DNA from: a bacterium
Lineage (GTDB): Bacteria > Chloroflexota > Dormibacteria > Aeolococcales > Bog-877
NCBI GenBank assembly: GCA_021844355.1
Contig: JAKBTP010000066.1
Coordinates: forward strand, 1 to 8,819
DNA length: 8,819 nt
Direction of reading: 5' to 3'
The notes under the pieces are model-generated. The model saw only the letters and a program-made list of their open reading frames with translations, was not told the DNA's origin and did no database searches. The number at the start of each line of letters is the position of its first letter. The first letter of the stretch is position 1. Both the position numbers and the translations under genes were made by a program. This document shows, in pieces, positions 1 to 6,849 of this stretch.

Positions 1-579
1 CTGCTGCTCCTACGGGAGGTGGCCGACCGCCACCAGATGGCGGTGATCACCGAGGTCCTGTCGGCGGAGGACGTGGCCCTGGTCGCGGCCCATGCCGATG
101 TCCTCCAGGTGGGGGCACGCAACATGCAGAACTACCGGCTGCTGCAGGCCCTGGGCGAGGTCGACCGCCCAGTGCTGCTGAAACGCGGGCTGGCGGCCAC
201 CGTGGATGAACTGCTCCAGGCCGCCGAGTATGTCCTCGCGGGGGGCAACCAGAGAGTCGCGCTCTGTGAGCGGGGGTTGCGGGGCTTCGAGCCGTCGGTC
301 CGCTTCAGCCTCGACATAACCGCGGTGCCGGTTCTGAAGCGTCTCAGCAGCCTGCCGGTGGTGGTCGATCCCAGCCACGCCGCGGGACGGGCCCAGTACG
401 TGCCCGCCCTGGCTCTTGCGGGGGTGGCCGCGGGCGCTGACGGCCTGCTGGTGGAGGTGCACCCCGACCCCTCCTCCGCGCTCTCGGACGGAGCCCAATC
501 CCTGGACCCGGAGGCGTTCTCTGCCCTCGTGCAGCAGGTCTCGCGGGTCGCCGTCGCCGTGGGGCGCAGGGCCGCGTGA
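1..579 (+). CDS. aroF: 3-deoxy-7-phosphoheptulonate (DAHP) synthase, type I-beta, C-terminal part
   Basis: Catalyses condensation of phosphoenolpyruvate with erythrose-4-phosphate to DAHP, the first step of the shikimate pathway, in the cytoplasm. The frame is open to base 1, and family-like sequence (LLREVADRHQMAVITEV) begins before the GTG at 19, so that GTG is not the start and the gene is cut by the window edge. 192 residues are visible. They show the TIM-barrel C-terminal half: VGARNMQN (about residues 37-44), the LLKRG strand (59-63), CERGLRGFE (89-97), VDPSHAAG with metal-ligand His126, VEVHPDP with Glu152, and SDGAQSL with Asp163. The Cys metal ligand of the family lies in the missing N-terminal half. 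No chorismate mutase domain follows at the C-terminus; any N-terminal regulatory domain is off the window. The stop overlaps the tyrA start by 4 bases. The symbol follows common use for this class; the family call is firm. Confidence 0.95.
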   Translation: MLLLREVADRHQMAVITEVLSAEDVALVAAHADVLQVGARNMQNYRLLQALGEVDRPVLLKRGLAATVDELLQAAEYVLAGGNQRVALCERGLRGFEPSVRFSLDITAVPVLKRLSSLPVVVDPSHAAGRAQYVPALALAGVAAGADGLLVEVHPDPSSALSDGAQSLDPEAFSALVQQVSRVAVAVGRRAA

Positions 580-1424
580 TCCCCCTCGGCCGGGTGGCGA
601 TCCTGGGCACCGGGCAGATCGGCACCATGGTGGGGATGGCGCTGCGGGCGGCTCCAGATCACGCGGTGGCGGGGGTCGCGGTCTGGGACCGGGACCCGGC
701 CGCGATGGAGGCCTGCCTGCGACGGGCGGGGTCCGACAGGCTCCTGAAAGGGCCGGAGGAGGCCCTCGATTCGGATCTGATCATCCTGGCCACACCGGTA
801 GCTCAGATCGTGGGCCTCGTCCGAGAACTCGGCCCGAGGCTGGCTCCCGGGCAACTTCTGGTCGACACGGGGAGCTCCAAGCTGGAGGTGGTGCGGGCGA
901 TGCAGCGCTCGGTGCCTGAAAAAGCGGGCGCGGTCGGTGGCCATCCGCTGTGCGGGAGCAGCGAGCCGGGGCCCTGGTCGGCCGACCCCGCCCTTCTCAA
1001 GGGCGCCACCTTCGTGCTCTGCCCGGTCCGCGCCGATCCTCTCGCCCTGGGCACCGCCAGGCGGCTGGTGGAGACGCTGGGGAGTATCGCCCTGGAGCTG
1101 GACGCCGGCGAACATGACCGCCTCTTGGCCAGGTCAAGCCATCTTCCCCACCTGGTGGCTGCTGCCCTCGCCGAGATGAGTGGCGACGTTCCCACCCGGG
1201 CGCTCTTCTCGTCCGGATTGCGGGGCGCGGTGCGTCTGGCCCGGTCCGACCCGGCCATGGTGGCATCCTTCGTCCGTGCCAACTTGGAGGAGGTTCGAGC
1301 GGCCTCCCGGGAGTTGTCCTGGCAGCTGGACCGGCTGCTGATGGCGGCCGACGCCGGTGAGGAGCAGCTGGTGGCTGAGCTGGAGCGGGCCCGCCTTCGA
1401 GCCCGGCAGGTGGGTGTGAATTGA
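576..1424 (+). CDS. tyrA: Prephenate (or arogenate) dehydrogenase
   Basis: Oxidatively decarboxylates prephenate to 4-hydroxyphenylpyruvate (or arogenate to tyrosine) with NAD(P)+, committing chorismate-derived carbon to tyrosine. The 282 residues begin with a Rossmann dinucleotide site, GTGQIG at 11-16. ATP(73)V and DTGSSK (97-102) follow, then GGHPLCGS (121-128) with the family His-Pro pair, SSHLPHLVAAAL (187-198), and an SDPAM segment (224-228) typical of the helical dimerisation domain. There is no C-terminal ACT domain, which the longer Bacillus-type enzymes use for tyrosine feedback; the protein stops after a Glu/Arg-rich helix. The GTG start at 576 overlaps the aroF stop (GTGA), preceded by a modest G-rich stretch, and no better start exists in frame before GRVAILGTG. 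Substrate choice between prephenate and arogenate cannot be read from the sequence. Confidence 0.93.
   Translation: MIPLGRVAILGTGQIGTMVGMALRAAPDHAVAGVAVWDRDPAAMEACLRRAGSDRLLKGPEEALDSDLIILATPVAQIVGLVRELGPRLAPGQLLVDTGSSKLEVVRAMQRSVPEKAGAVGGHPLCGSSEPGPWSADPALLKGATFVLCPVRADPLALGTARRLVETLGSIALELDAGEHDRLLARSSHLPHLVAAALAEMSGDVPTRALFSSGLRGAVRLARSDPAMVASFVRANLEEVRAASRELSWQLDRLLMAADAGEEQLVAELERARLRARQVGVN
1408..1413 (+). promoter_or_regulatory. Ribosome binding site supporting the aroA TTG start
   Basis: AGGTGG lies inside the 3' end of tyrA, 7 bases before the TTG at 1421. It is the only purine-rich site near the start of the homologous aroA sequence, and no ATG or GTG occurs in frame close by, so it supports TTG initiation at the TTGA overlap. 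Confidence 0.5.
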
Positions 1425-2692
1425 GCATCTCGGGGATCCGGGCCCTTCGGGGCGAGTGCAGCGTCTCCGGCGACAAGTCGATCTCCCACAGGGCCGTGCT
1501 GCTGGCGGCACTCTCGCCGGAGCCGAGCCGAATCCGGGGGCTGGCTACGGCGCTCGACTGCCGCGCCAGCGTGCGGGCCGCAGCGCAACTGGGTGCGGAG
1601 GTGGTGCAGCGGGACGGGGAACTTTTGATCCAGGGTGCGCCGGAGCTACCCGCAGGGGAGGTGCGCATTGACTGCGGCCGGTCGGGGACGACCATGCGCC
1701 TTATGGCCGGAGTCCTGGCGGCCCGCAAGGGAGCCTCCGTCCTCCTCGGCGACCCCCAGCTCATGGCCCGTCCGATGGAGCGGGTAGCGGCACCCCTGCG
1801 CGCCATGGGAGCTCTGGTGGAGACGGCTTCCGGGGGCCGGGCCCCCCTCCGGATCCTGGGGGGAGGGCTGGCTGGAGTCCACTACCGGCTGCCGGTGGCC
1901 AGCGCCCAGGTGAAGTCCGCGGTGCTACTCGCGGGTCTCGGGGCCTCGGGCCGCACGGTGGTCGAGGAGCCGGTGCCCACCCGTGACCACACCGAGAGGT
2001 TGCTCGTCGCCATGGGAGCCGACATCGAGGAGGGGTGGCAGGATGGGGTGCGCTCGATCGGCATCGGGCCGGCTGGGCTCAGTGGCCTCGACCTGGAGGT
2101 TCCCGGGGATGCCTCGTCGGCGGCGGTGCTGGCGGCAGCGGCCGCCCTGGTCCCCGGCTCGTGTGTCACCGTGAGGTCGGTCAGCGCCAACCCCACCCGG
2201 ACGGCATTCCTCAGCCTACTGGCCGAGATGGGAGCTGCCGTGGAGGTCGGGGACTCCGGCAGAGGGGCCGAGGCTGCCGCCGATGTGACCATCCGTCACC
2301 GGCCCCTGCGCGCGGTGGAGGTCGGAGCCGAACGGGTGCCGCTGCTGGTGGACGAGCTGCCCCTCCTGGGTCTCCTGGCGACGCAGGCCGAGGGCACCAC
2401 GGTCGTCGCGGGGGCTGGTGAGCTCCGCTTCAAGGAGGTCGACCGAATCTCCGGCCTCACGGAGGGCCTCCGCCGACTGGGGGCGGAGGTGCAGGAGTCC
2501 CGAGACGGCTTCGCCATCTCCGGCCCCACCAGGCTTCGCGGCGGGGCGGTTGACTCGAGGGGCGACCACCGGCTGGCCATGGTGTTCTCCCTGGCCGGCC
2601 TGCTGGCGGAGGGGGAGGTGACCGTCGCCGGCACAGAGTTCATCGGTGACTCCTTTCCGGAGTTTCCCGCGGTGATGAGGTCGCTGCAGTGA
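1421..2692 (+). CDS. aroA: 3-phosphoshikimate 1-carboxyvinyltransferase (EPSP synthase)
   Basis: Transfers the enolpyruvyl group of PEP to shikimate-3-phosphate, giving EPSP, the step before chorismate. At 423 residues it is full length for the family. Motifs in order: SGDKSISHR (16-24, Lys19 binds both substrates), DCGRSGTTMR (84-93), RPMERV (117-122, Arg117), ASAQVKSA (160-167, Gln163), TRDHTERLL (187-195), PGDASSAA (228-235), LVDELPLLG (309-317, Asp311), RFKEVDRI (336-343, Glu339 and Arg342) and GDHRLAM (381-387, Arg384). The SAQVKSAVLLAGL and RPMxRV wording resembles Gram-positive/class II enzymes more than the E. coli type. The Asn usual before SGTT is Arg87; the glyphosate-site glycine (E. 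coli Gly96) is kept as Gly89. The TTG start overlaps the tyrA stop and the gene ends in a GTGA overlap with aroE. Confidence 0.96.
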   Translation: MSISGIRALRGECSVSGDKSISHRAVLLAALSPEPSRIRGLATALDCRASVRAAAQLGAEVVQRDGELLIQGAPELPAGEVRIDCGRSGTTMRLMAGVLAARKGASVLLGDPQLMARPMERVAAPLRAMGALVETASGGRAPLRILGGGLAGVHYRLPVASAQVKSAVLLAGLGASGRTVVEEPVPTRDHTERLLVAMGADIEEGWQDGVRSIGIGPAGLSGLDLEVPGDASSAAVLAAAAALVPGSCVTVRSVSANPTRTAFLSLLAEMGAAVEVGDSGRGAEAAADVTIRHRPLRAVEVGAERVPLLVDELPLLGLLATQAEGTTVVAGAGELRFKEVDRISGLTEGLRRLGAEVQESRDGFAISGPTRLRGGAVDSRGDHRLAMVFSLAGLLAEGEVTVAGTEFIGDSFPEFPAVMRSLQ

Positions 2693-3516
2693 GCCGGGAG
2701 TTCGCCATCGTGGGCGACCCCGTCGAGAAGAGCCTTTCCCCTGACCTCTACACAGCGGCCTTCGCCGCCCACGGGCTCGAGGGATGGAGCTACCGGCGGG
2801 TCCAGATTCCCGCCGGGCAGCTGGAGGCGAGGTGGGAGGCGCTTGCCCGGCGATTCGCCGGGATCAACGTGACGGCTCCCCACAAGCTGGCGGCCCGCCG
2901 GCTGGCCACCGAGGTGACACCGAGGGCCGCGCGCTGCGGCTCGGTCAACACGGTTACCTTTCGAGGGTCCGCAGCCCTGGGCGACAGCACCGACGGGGCC
3001 GGCTTCATGGCCGCGCTCAGTGAGGTGCGGGGGTCGCGACCCGGCCGAGCTGTGATCCTGGGCGCTGGTGGAGCTGCCCGGGCGGTGGCGGCGTCGCTAC
3101 TGGCCTCGGGCTGGAGAGTGCGCCTCGCCGCCCGGGATCGTGGCAAGGCGGACATGGTCTGCGCTGAGCTGGGGGCGGGGGTGTCCTCGCTAGGCCTCGA
3201 TGAGGGGGAGCTGGCCCCGGCGCTTCGGGAGGCGGACCTCCTGGTGAACGCCACCCCGATTGGCGCAGATGGGGTCTCCTCGCCGCTGCCCCAGTTGGAG
3301 CTCAGCTCTCGGACCGCGGTGGTCGACCTTCTCTACCTGCCTCCGGAGACGGCACTCTTGCGCTCGGCGCGGTCCTGGGGCTGCCGCACCGCCTCCGGGT
3401 TGGGGATGCTGGTGGAGCAGGCGGCCCTGGCCTTCGAGTCGTGGTCAGGGCTTCCGGCCCCGCGGGAGCAGATGCTGGCAGCGGCGATGGCGGTGGCAGG
3501 GAGGGCTGCCGGTTGA
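2689..3516 (+). CDS. aroE: Shikimate 5-dehydrogenase
   Basis: Reduces 3-dehydroshikimate to shikimate, normally with NADPH. 275 residues, usual length. The N-terminal substrate domain shows SLSP (15-18) with the two shikimate-binding serines, INVTAPHK (59-66) with catalytic Lys66, GSVNTV (84-89) with Asn87, and DSTDGAGF (99-106) with Asp102. The nucleotide domain shows GAGGAAR (125-131), followed by a basic AARDRG stretch in the place where NADP(H) enzymes carry NRT. NATPIG and a C-terminal GMLVEQAALAFESW helix with its conserved Gln complete the fold. The residue before SLSP is Lys14 instead of the common His; this is not a catalytic position. The GTG start overlaps the aroA stop (GTGA), with GATGAGG about 8 bases upstream. 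Confidence 0.95.
   Translation: MSREFAIVGDPVEKSLSPDLYTAAFAAHGLEGWSYRRVQIPAGQLEARWEALARRFAGINVTAPHKLAARRLATEVTPRAARCGSVNTVTFRGSAALGDSTDGAGFMAALSEVRGSRPGRAVILGAGGAARAVAASLLASGWRVRLAARDRGKADMVCAELGAGVSSLGLDEGELAPALREADLLVNATPIGADGVSSPLPQLELSSRTAVVDLLYLPPETALLRSARSWGCRTASGLGMLVEQAALAFESWSGLPAPREQMLAAAMAVAGRAAG
3499..3505 (+). promoter_or_regulatory. Ribosome binding site deciding the aroC TTG start
   Basis: GGGAGGG at the 3' end of aroE sits 7 bases before the TTG at 3513. A GTG at 3441 would add 24 residues of low-complexity sequence not found in chorismate synthases, so the TTG, which begins exactly at the family's conserved N-terminus, is preferred. Confidence 0.6.
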
Positions 3517-4643
3517 GCCTCAGACTCCTGACCGCTGGCGATTCCCATGGCCCTGAGCTGGTGGCGGTGCTGGACGGGATGCCTGCCGGGGTTCCTCTGA
3601 CGGCGGCCGACATCGACAAGGACCTGCGTCGGCGCCAGGGTGGCCATGGGCGCGGAGCGAGGTCGACCCGGGTGGAGCGAGACAGGGCAGAGCTCGTCTC
3701 CGGGGTGGTGGCGGGGCTCACCACGGGGGCACCGCTGGGCCTGCGGATACCCAATCTCGACTTCCTCAATCAGCCGGCCACCCGCCCGCCCATCACGGCT
3801 CCGCGGCCAGGACATGCGGACCTCGCCGGGTCGGTGAAGTTCGGACTCTCCGACCTGCGGGTGGTTCGGGAGAGGGCCAGTGCACGGGAGACAGCTGCCA
3901 GGGTGGCTGCCGGGGCCGCCGCCAGAGCCCTGCTCCGAGCCGTAGGGGTCACGGTGGGCAGCTTCGTCACCGGGGTGGGGGCGGTCCAGGCGCTGCCGGA
4001 CCTGGCCCATCTCGCCTCCGATCGGCTGGCCGAGTTCTCTGCCCGTGCCGAGGAGGATCCGGTCCGCTGTTGGGATGAGGCGGCCTCGGCGCGGATGGTG
4101 GAAGCCGTGGATCGAGCCCGAGTGGAGAGGCAGACGCTGGGCGGATCCTTCGTGGTCCATGCAGTCGGCCTCCCCGTAGGAATCGGCTCTCACACCCAGG
4201 CCGATCTCCGGCTGGACAGCCGGTTGGGCGCCGCCCTCCTCTCCATTCCCGCCGTCAAGGGGGTGGAGTTGGGGCCGGCCTTCGAGGTCTGCCAGCGCGA
4301 CGGAGCGGCGGTCCAGGACGCCATCGTGGTGGAGGGCTCGGGGCTGAGCCGACCCACCAACTTCGCGGGAGGGCTGGAGGGAGGGATGACCAATGGGATG
4401 CCCGTGGTGGCGCGGTGCGCCATGAAGCCCCTCTCGTCCGTGAGGACACCACTGGAGTCCGTCGATCTGGAGTCCGGCGCTGCCGCCGCTCCGCCGTACG
4501 TGCGATCCGACATCTGCGCCGTCCCCGCGGCCGCGGTGGTGGGGGAGGCGGTCGTGGCCCTGGTCCTGGCGTCAGCGGTCCTGGAACGCTTCGGGGGGGA
4601 CCGCCTGGACCTGATCCACGCCTCCATGTCGAAGCTGGAATGA
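3513..4643 (+). CDS. aroC: Chorismate synthase
   Basis: Eliminates phosphate from EPSP to give chorismate; the family needs reduced FMN as a non-consumed cofactor. 376 residues from the TTG at 3513. Visible signatures are TAGDSHGPELVAVLDGMPAG (7-26, catalytic His12; Asp10 replaces the more common Glu), RRRQGGHGRG (39-48), RPGHADLAG (98-106, second catalytic His101), RERASARETAARVA (119-132), FAGGLEGGMTNG and a VRSDICAVPAAAVVGEA block near the C-terminus. All conserved blocks are present in order without gaps, so the enzyme should be functional. The start forms a TTGA overlap with the aroE stop, and the stop forms an ATGA overlap with aroKB. Confidence 0.96.
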   Translation: MSLRLLTAGDSHGPELVAVLDGMPAGVPLTAADIDKDLRRRQGGHGRGARSTRVERDRAELVSGVVAGLTTGAPLGLRIPNLDFLNQPATRPPITAPRPGHADLAGSVKFGLSDLRVVRERASARETAARVAAGAAARALLRAVGVTVGSFVTGVGAVQALPDLAHLASDRLAEFSARAEEDPVRCWDEAASARMVEAVDRARVERQTLGGSFVVHAVGLPVGIGSHTQADLRLDSRLGAALLSIPAVKGVELGPAFEVCQRDGAAVQDAIVVEGSGLSRPTNFAGGLEGGMTNGMPVVARCAMKPLSSVRTPLESVDLESGAAAAPPYVRSDICAVPAAAVVGEAVVALVLASAVLERFGGDRLDLIHASMSKLE

Positions 4644-6280
4644 GGGTCGATCGGCTTCTCCTTCCGCAGCTTCCGCCCGGCCGGCCGAATCTTGTCCTGG
4701 CCGGCTTCATGGGGGTGGGCAAGACGACGGTCGGCCGCCGCGCGGCGGACCTCCTAGGTATGCCGTTCTTCGACCTGGACGAAGAGGTCGAGCGCTCCTG
4801 GGGCGGCCCCATCCCCGACCTCTTCCGGGCCGAAGGGGAGCAGGGATTCCGCCGTCGCGAGGCAGAGATGCTGGAGGCGGCGGCGCGTATCTCAGGCGCC
4901 GTAGTGGCGGTGGGGGGCGGTGCCGTGCTCCACCATGAGCTGTTCGCCCGCCTCGCCGGGAGTTCCGTGGTGGTACCCCTCGAGTGCTCCGCGACGGAGC
5001 TCGCCCTCCGACTGGGGAGTGGTGGTACCGACCGGCCCCTGCTCCGGGGCGGCGAGGACGAATGGGTCGCGCTGCGAAGCGCCCGTGAGCCGCTCTACCA
5101 GGCTCTGGGAGCCGGGATCGACACCACCGCCCGGACGCCCTCTGAGGTGGCACAGGAGGCGGTGGAACGGTATCAATCCGCGGTCGAACCTTCCTCAGCC
5201 CTACTGCACGGGGGTGGGTCCGCGGTCTTGGTGAAGCCGGGTGCGGTGCACGAGCTGGGCTCGGCGCTCTTCCGGGTGCTCCCGCGGGTTGAGCGTGCCG
5301 TCGTCATCTCCGAGAGGGGACTAGGTAGGCAGCGCCGGTCGGTGGTCGAGGCGCTCCGTCTTCAGGGACTCACTGTCCGGGCCACCTCCACCGTCGGTGG
5401 GGAGGGGGGCAAGACGGTGCGGGGCCTGGCTGCGCTCTGGCGCCGGCTGGCGGGCTTCGGGACGGACCGCGGGGACGTCGTGGTGGCGGTCGGCGGGGGC
5501 GCACTTCTTGACCTGGTCGGCTTCGCGGCGGCGACGTACGCCCGGGGCATCCCTCTCGTCAATGTTCCCACCACGGTCCTGGCGATGGCCGACGCGGCCG
5601 TTGGGGGAAAGGTGGCCGTGGACTTCGCCGGACGGAAGAACGCCGTCGGTTGCTTCTTCCCGGCAAGCCTTGTCATCTGTGACCCCGAACTGCTCGGGGA
5701 GAGGAGCCCCGCGGTCTGGGTTCACGGTCTCTCAGAGATAGCCAAGTGCGCCGTGCTCGGCTCTCCGCTCGGCCTCGCCCTGCTCAATCGGCCTGATGGA
5801 CCCGGGAGCTGCGCCCGGCTCGCCTTCCTCATCGAGCAGGCGGTTCGCATCAAGCTCGCGTACGTGGCCGCTGATCCTGAGGATCACGGTCCGCGCTTGG
5901 CGCTCAACCTCGGCCATACCTACGCCCACGCTCTGGAGTCCGCCAGCGATTACCATCTGGCACACGGGCCGGCCGTCGCGGTCGGTCTGGTCTCCGCCGC
6001 CCGGCTGGGGGCGAAGCTGGGTCTCACCGACCCCGAGTTGGCCCCGGCCCTGGTGACCGTCCTCGGGAGAGTGGGGCTGCCCGTCGCGCCACCTCCCGAC
6101 CTCTACCGCGCCCGAATTGCGGATGCCTGGCGCGCCGACAAGAAGCGGCGTGCTGGAAGGGACCGGGTGGTGGTGCCGGCCGATGTGGGGTCCGGCGCCC
6201 ACCTCGTGCAAGGCCTCGCGCCCGAGGTTGCCATCAGCGCCCTGTGGGTTGGTGATGGCGAGTTGGGACTGCTACCCTGA
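4640..6280 (+). CDS. aroKB: Bifunctional shikimate kinase / 3-dehydroquinate synthase fusion
   Basis: One 546-residue frame joins two pathway enzymes. Residues ~17-180 are a shikimate kinase: Walker A GFMGVGKT (22-29), DLD (45-47) with shikimate/Mg ligands, FRRRE (70-74), GGG (92-94), lid DRPLL (131-135) and the RxPLY arginine 149. After a short linker, residues ~187-546 are a 3-dehydroquinate synthase, which makes 3-dehydroquinate from DAHP with NAD+ and a divalent metal. This half shows GGEGGKT (253-259), VGGG (284-287), VPTTVLAMADAAVGGK (309-324), GRKN (331-334), the metal ligands Glu366, His426 and His442, Lys369, Lys405, Arg419, Asn423 and DKK (500-502). Key residues of both active sites appear intact. 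The ATG overlaps the aroC stop; the Shine-Dalgarno is weak, so coupling to aroC is likely. The fused steps (2 and 5) are not consecutive. A similar fusion is known from Thermotoga. Confidence 0.94.
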   Translation: MRVDRLLLPQLPPGRPNLVLAGFMGVGKTTVGRRAADLLGMPFFDLDEEVERSWGGPIPDLFRAEGEQGFRRREAEMLEAAARISGAVVAVGGGAVLHHELFARLAGSSVVVPLECSATELALRLGSGGTDRPLLRGGEDEWVALRSAREPLYQALGAGIDTTARTPSEVAQEAVERYQSAVEPSSALLHGGGSAVLVKPGAVHELGSALFRVLPRVERAVVISERGLGRQRRSVVEALRLQGLTVRATSTVGGEGGKTVRGLAALWRRLAGFGTDRGDVVVAVGGGALLDLVGFAAATYARGIPLVNVPTTVLAMADAAVGGKVAVDFAGRKNAVGCFFPASLVICDPELLGERSPAVWVHGLSEIAKCAVLGSPLGLALLNRPDGPGSCARLAFLIEQAVRIKLAYVAADPEDHGPRLALNLGHTYAHALESASDYHLAHGPAVAVGLVSAARLGAKLGLTDPELAPALVTVLGRVGLPVAPPPDLYRARIADAWRADKKRRAGRDRVVVPADVGSGAHLVQGLAPEVAISALWVGDGELGLLP

Positions 6281-6297
6281 GGCTTGGGTCGGAGACT

Positions 6298-6303
6298 GGA
6301 GGT
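6298..6303 (+). promoter_or_regulatory. Strong ribosome binding site of the peroxiredoxin gene
   Basis: GGAGGT ends 5 bases before the ATG at 6309, the strongest Shine-Dalgarno match in the window. The 28-base gap after aroKB contains no hairpin, so the gene is probably read through from the aro operon but initiates translation independently. Confidence 0.75.
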
Positions 6304-6308
6304 GTGAG

Positions 6309-6776
6309 ATGGCCCTGAAGTCAGGATCCCGCGTGCCGGAGTTTCGCCTCACGGCGGGCACCGGCGAGGTGGTGGACTCTCGTGAACTCAGGGGGCGTCC
6401 CTGGGTCATCTACTTCTACCCCAAGGACCACACCAGCGGGTGCACCATCGAGACGAGAGCGTTCGGAAGACTGCTGGAGGACTTCCGAGCCGTCGGCGCG
6501 GCGGTGTACGGGTGCTCGGTAGGGGACATTGATGCCAAACGGGACTTCGCCGCCAGCTGCGGGGCCCCCGACCTGCCGTTGCTGGCGGACCCGGATCATC
6601 GAGTGGCGGAGATGTTCGGGACCTGGGGGCCGCGTACCGGCGGGGAGGGCGTTCACCGGAACACCTTCCTGGTCGACTCGGAGGGCGTGGTAGCCCGCGC
6701 CTGGACCGGAGTCCAACCGGAGGGACACGCTGAAGACGTGCTCCAGGCAGTCCGGGAGCTGGTCGCCTCCGGCTGA
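6309..6776 (+). CDS. bcp: Thiol peroxidase, Bcp/PrxQ-type peroxiredoxin
   Basis: Reduces hydrogen peroxide and organic hydroperoxides through a peroxidatic cysteine, usually recycled by thioredoxin; cytoplasmic, with no signal peptide. 155 residues, normal length. The active site PKDHTSGC (38-45) gives Pro38, Thr42 and peroxidatic Cys45; Arg117 in VHRNTFLVD (115-123) completes the peroxidatic site. Position 50, where classical Bcp has the resolving cysteine (CxxxxC), is Arg. Two other cysteines exist: Cys69 in YGCSVGD, where family members usually have an aliphatic residue, and Cys84 in the following helix. Either Cys84 acts as an alternative resolving residue, as in PrxQ members that carry it in that helix, or the enzyme works in a 1-Cys mode. 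The start is fixed by the strong upstream site. It sits between the aro operon and the envelope protease gene. Confidence 0.93.
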   Translation: MALKSGSRVPEFRLTAGTGEVVDSRELRGRPWVIYFYPKDHTSGCTIETRAFGRLLEDFRAVGAAVYGCSVGDIDAKRDFAASCGAPDLPLLADPDHRVAEMFGTWGPRTGGEGVHRNTFLVDSEGVVARAWTGVQPEGHAEDVLQAVRELVASG

Positions 6777-6810
6777 CAGGACCTTACGCAAACTCCCCGG
6801 CCAGCCTCAG

Positions 6811-6839
6811 CCTTCTCCGAGGCGACTCTAAGGAGAGGG
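6811..6839 (+). other. Hairpin in the bcp-htrA intergenic region
   Basis: CCTTCTCC (6811-6818) pairs with GGAGAGGG (6832-6839), 8 bp with one G-U. GAG (6819-6821) pairs with CTC (6826-6828) across a GCGA tetraloop, leaving TAA as a 3-base bulge. No T-run follows, so it is a poor intrinsic terminator. Its 3' arm is Shine-Dalgarno-like and lies 10 bases before GTG 6850, so the structure could hide that site. No convincing -35/-10 promoter is visible in 6777-6902. The structure is read from sequence; the function is inference. Confidence 0.45.
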
Positions 6840-6849
6840 GGAAATAGTA

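Noticed and set aside
7..19. CTCCTACGGGAGG matches the conserved 16S rRNA segment around E. coli position 340.
   Set aside because: The flanking bases do not match rRNA, and the stretch translates in frame into DAHP synthase sequence (LLREVADRHQMAVITEV). It is a chance match.
293..319. The DAHP synthase reads SVRFSLD where the family usually has TRNTLD, suggesting an active-site change.
   Set aside because: The Arg, Leu and Asp of the motif are retained and the rest of the site is intact, so this looks like ordinary variation.
19..579. GTG at 19 as a true start of a short DAHP synthase.
   Set aside because: The frame is open to base 1 and the upstream residues fit the family, so this is an internal codon of a truncated gene.
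3441..3512. An earlier GTG start for chorismate synthase overlapping aroE by 76 bases.
   Set aside because: It adds low-complexity residues absent from the family; the TTG at 3513 has a good ribosome site and begins at the conserved N-terminus.
4415..4639. A 75-residue N-terminal extension of the AroKB frame.
   Set aside because: It is Arg/Gly/Pro-rich shadow sequence of aroC; the ATG at 4640 fits the family and the operon's overlap pattern.
6820..6848. A sigma-70-like promoter with a -10 of AATAGT (6843-6848).
   Set aside because: Only 4 of 6 bases fit, and no -35-like sequence lies at the right distance (AGGCGA at 6820-6825).
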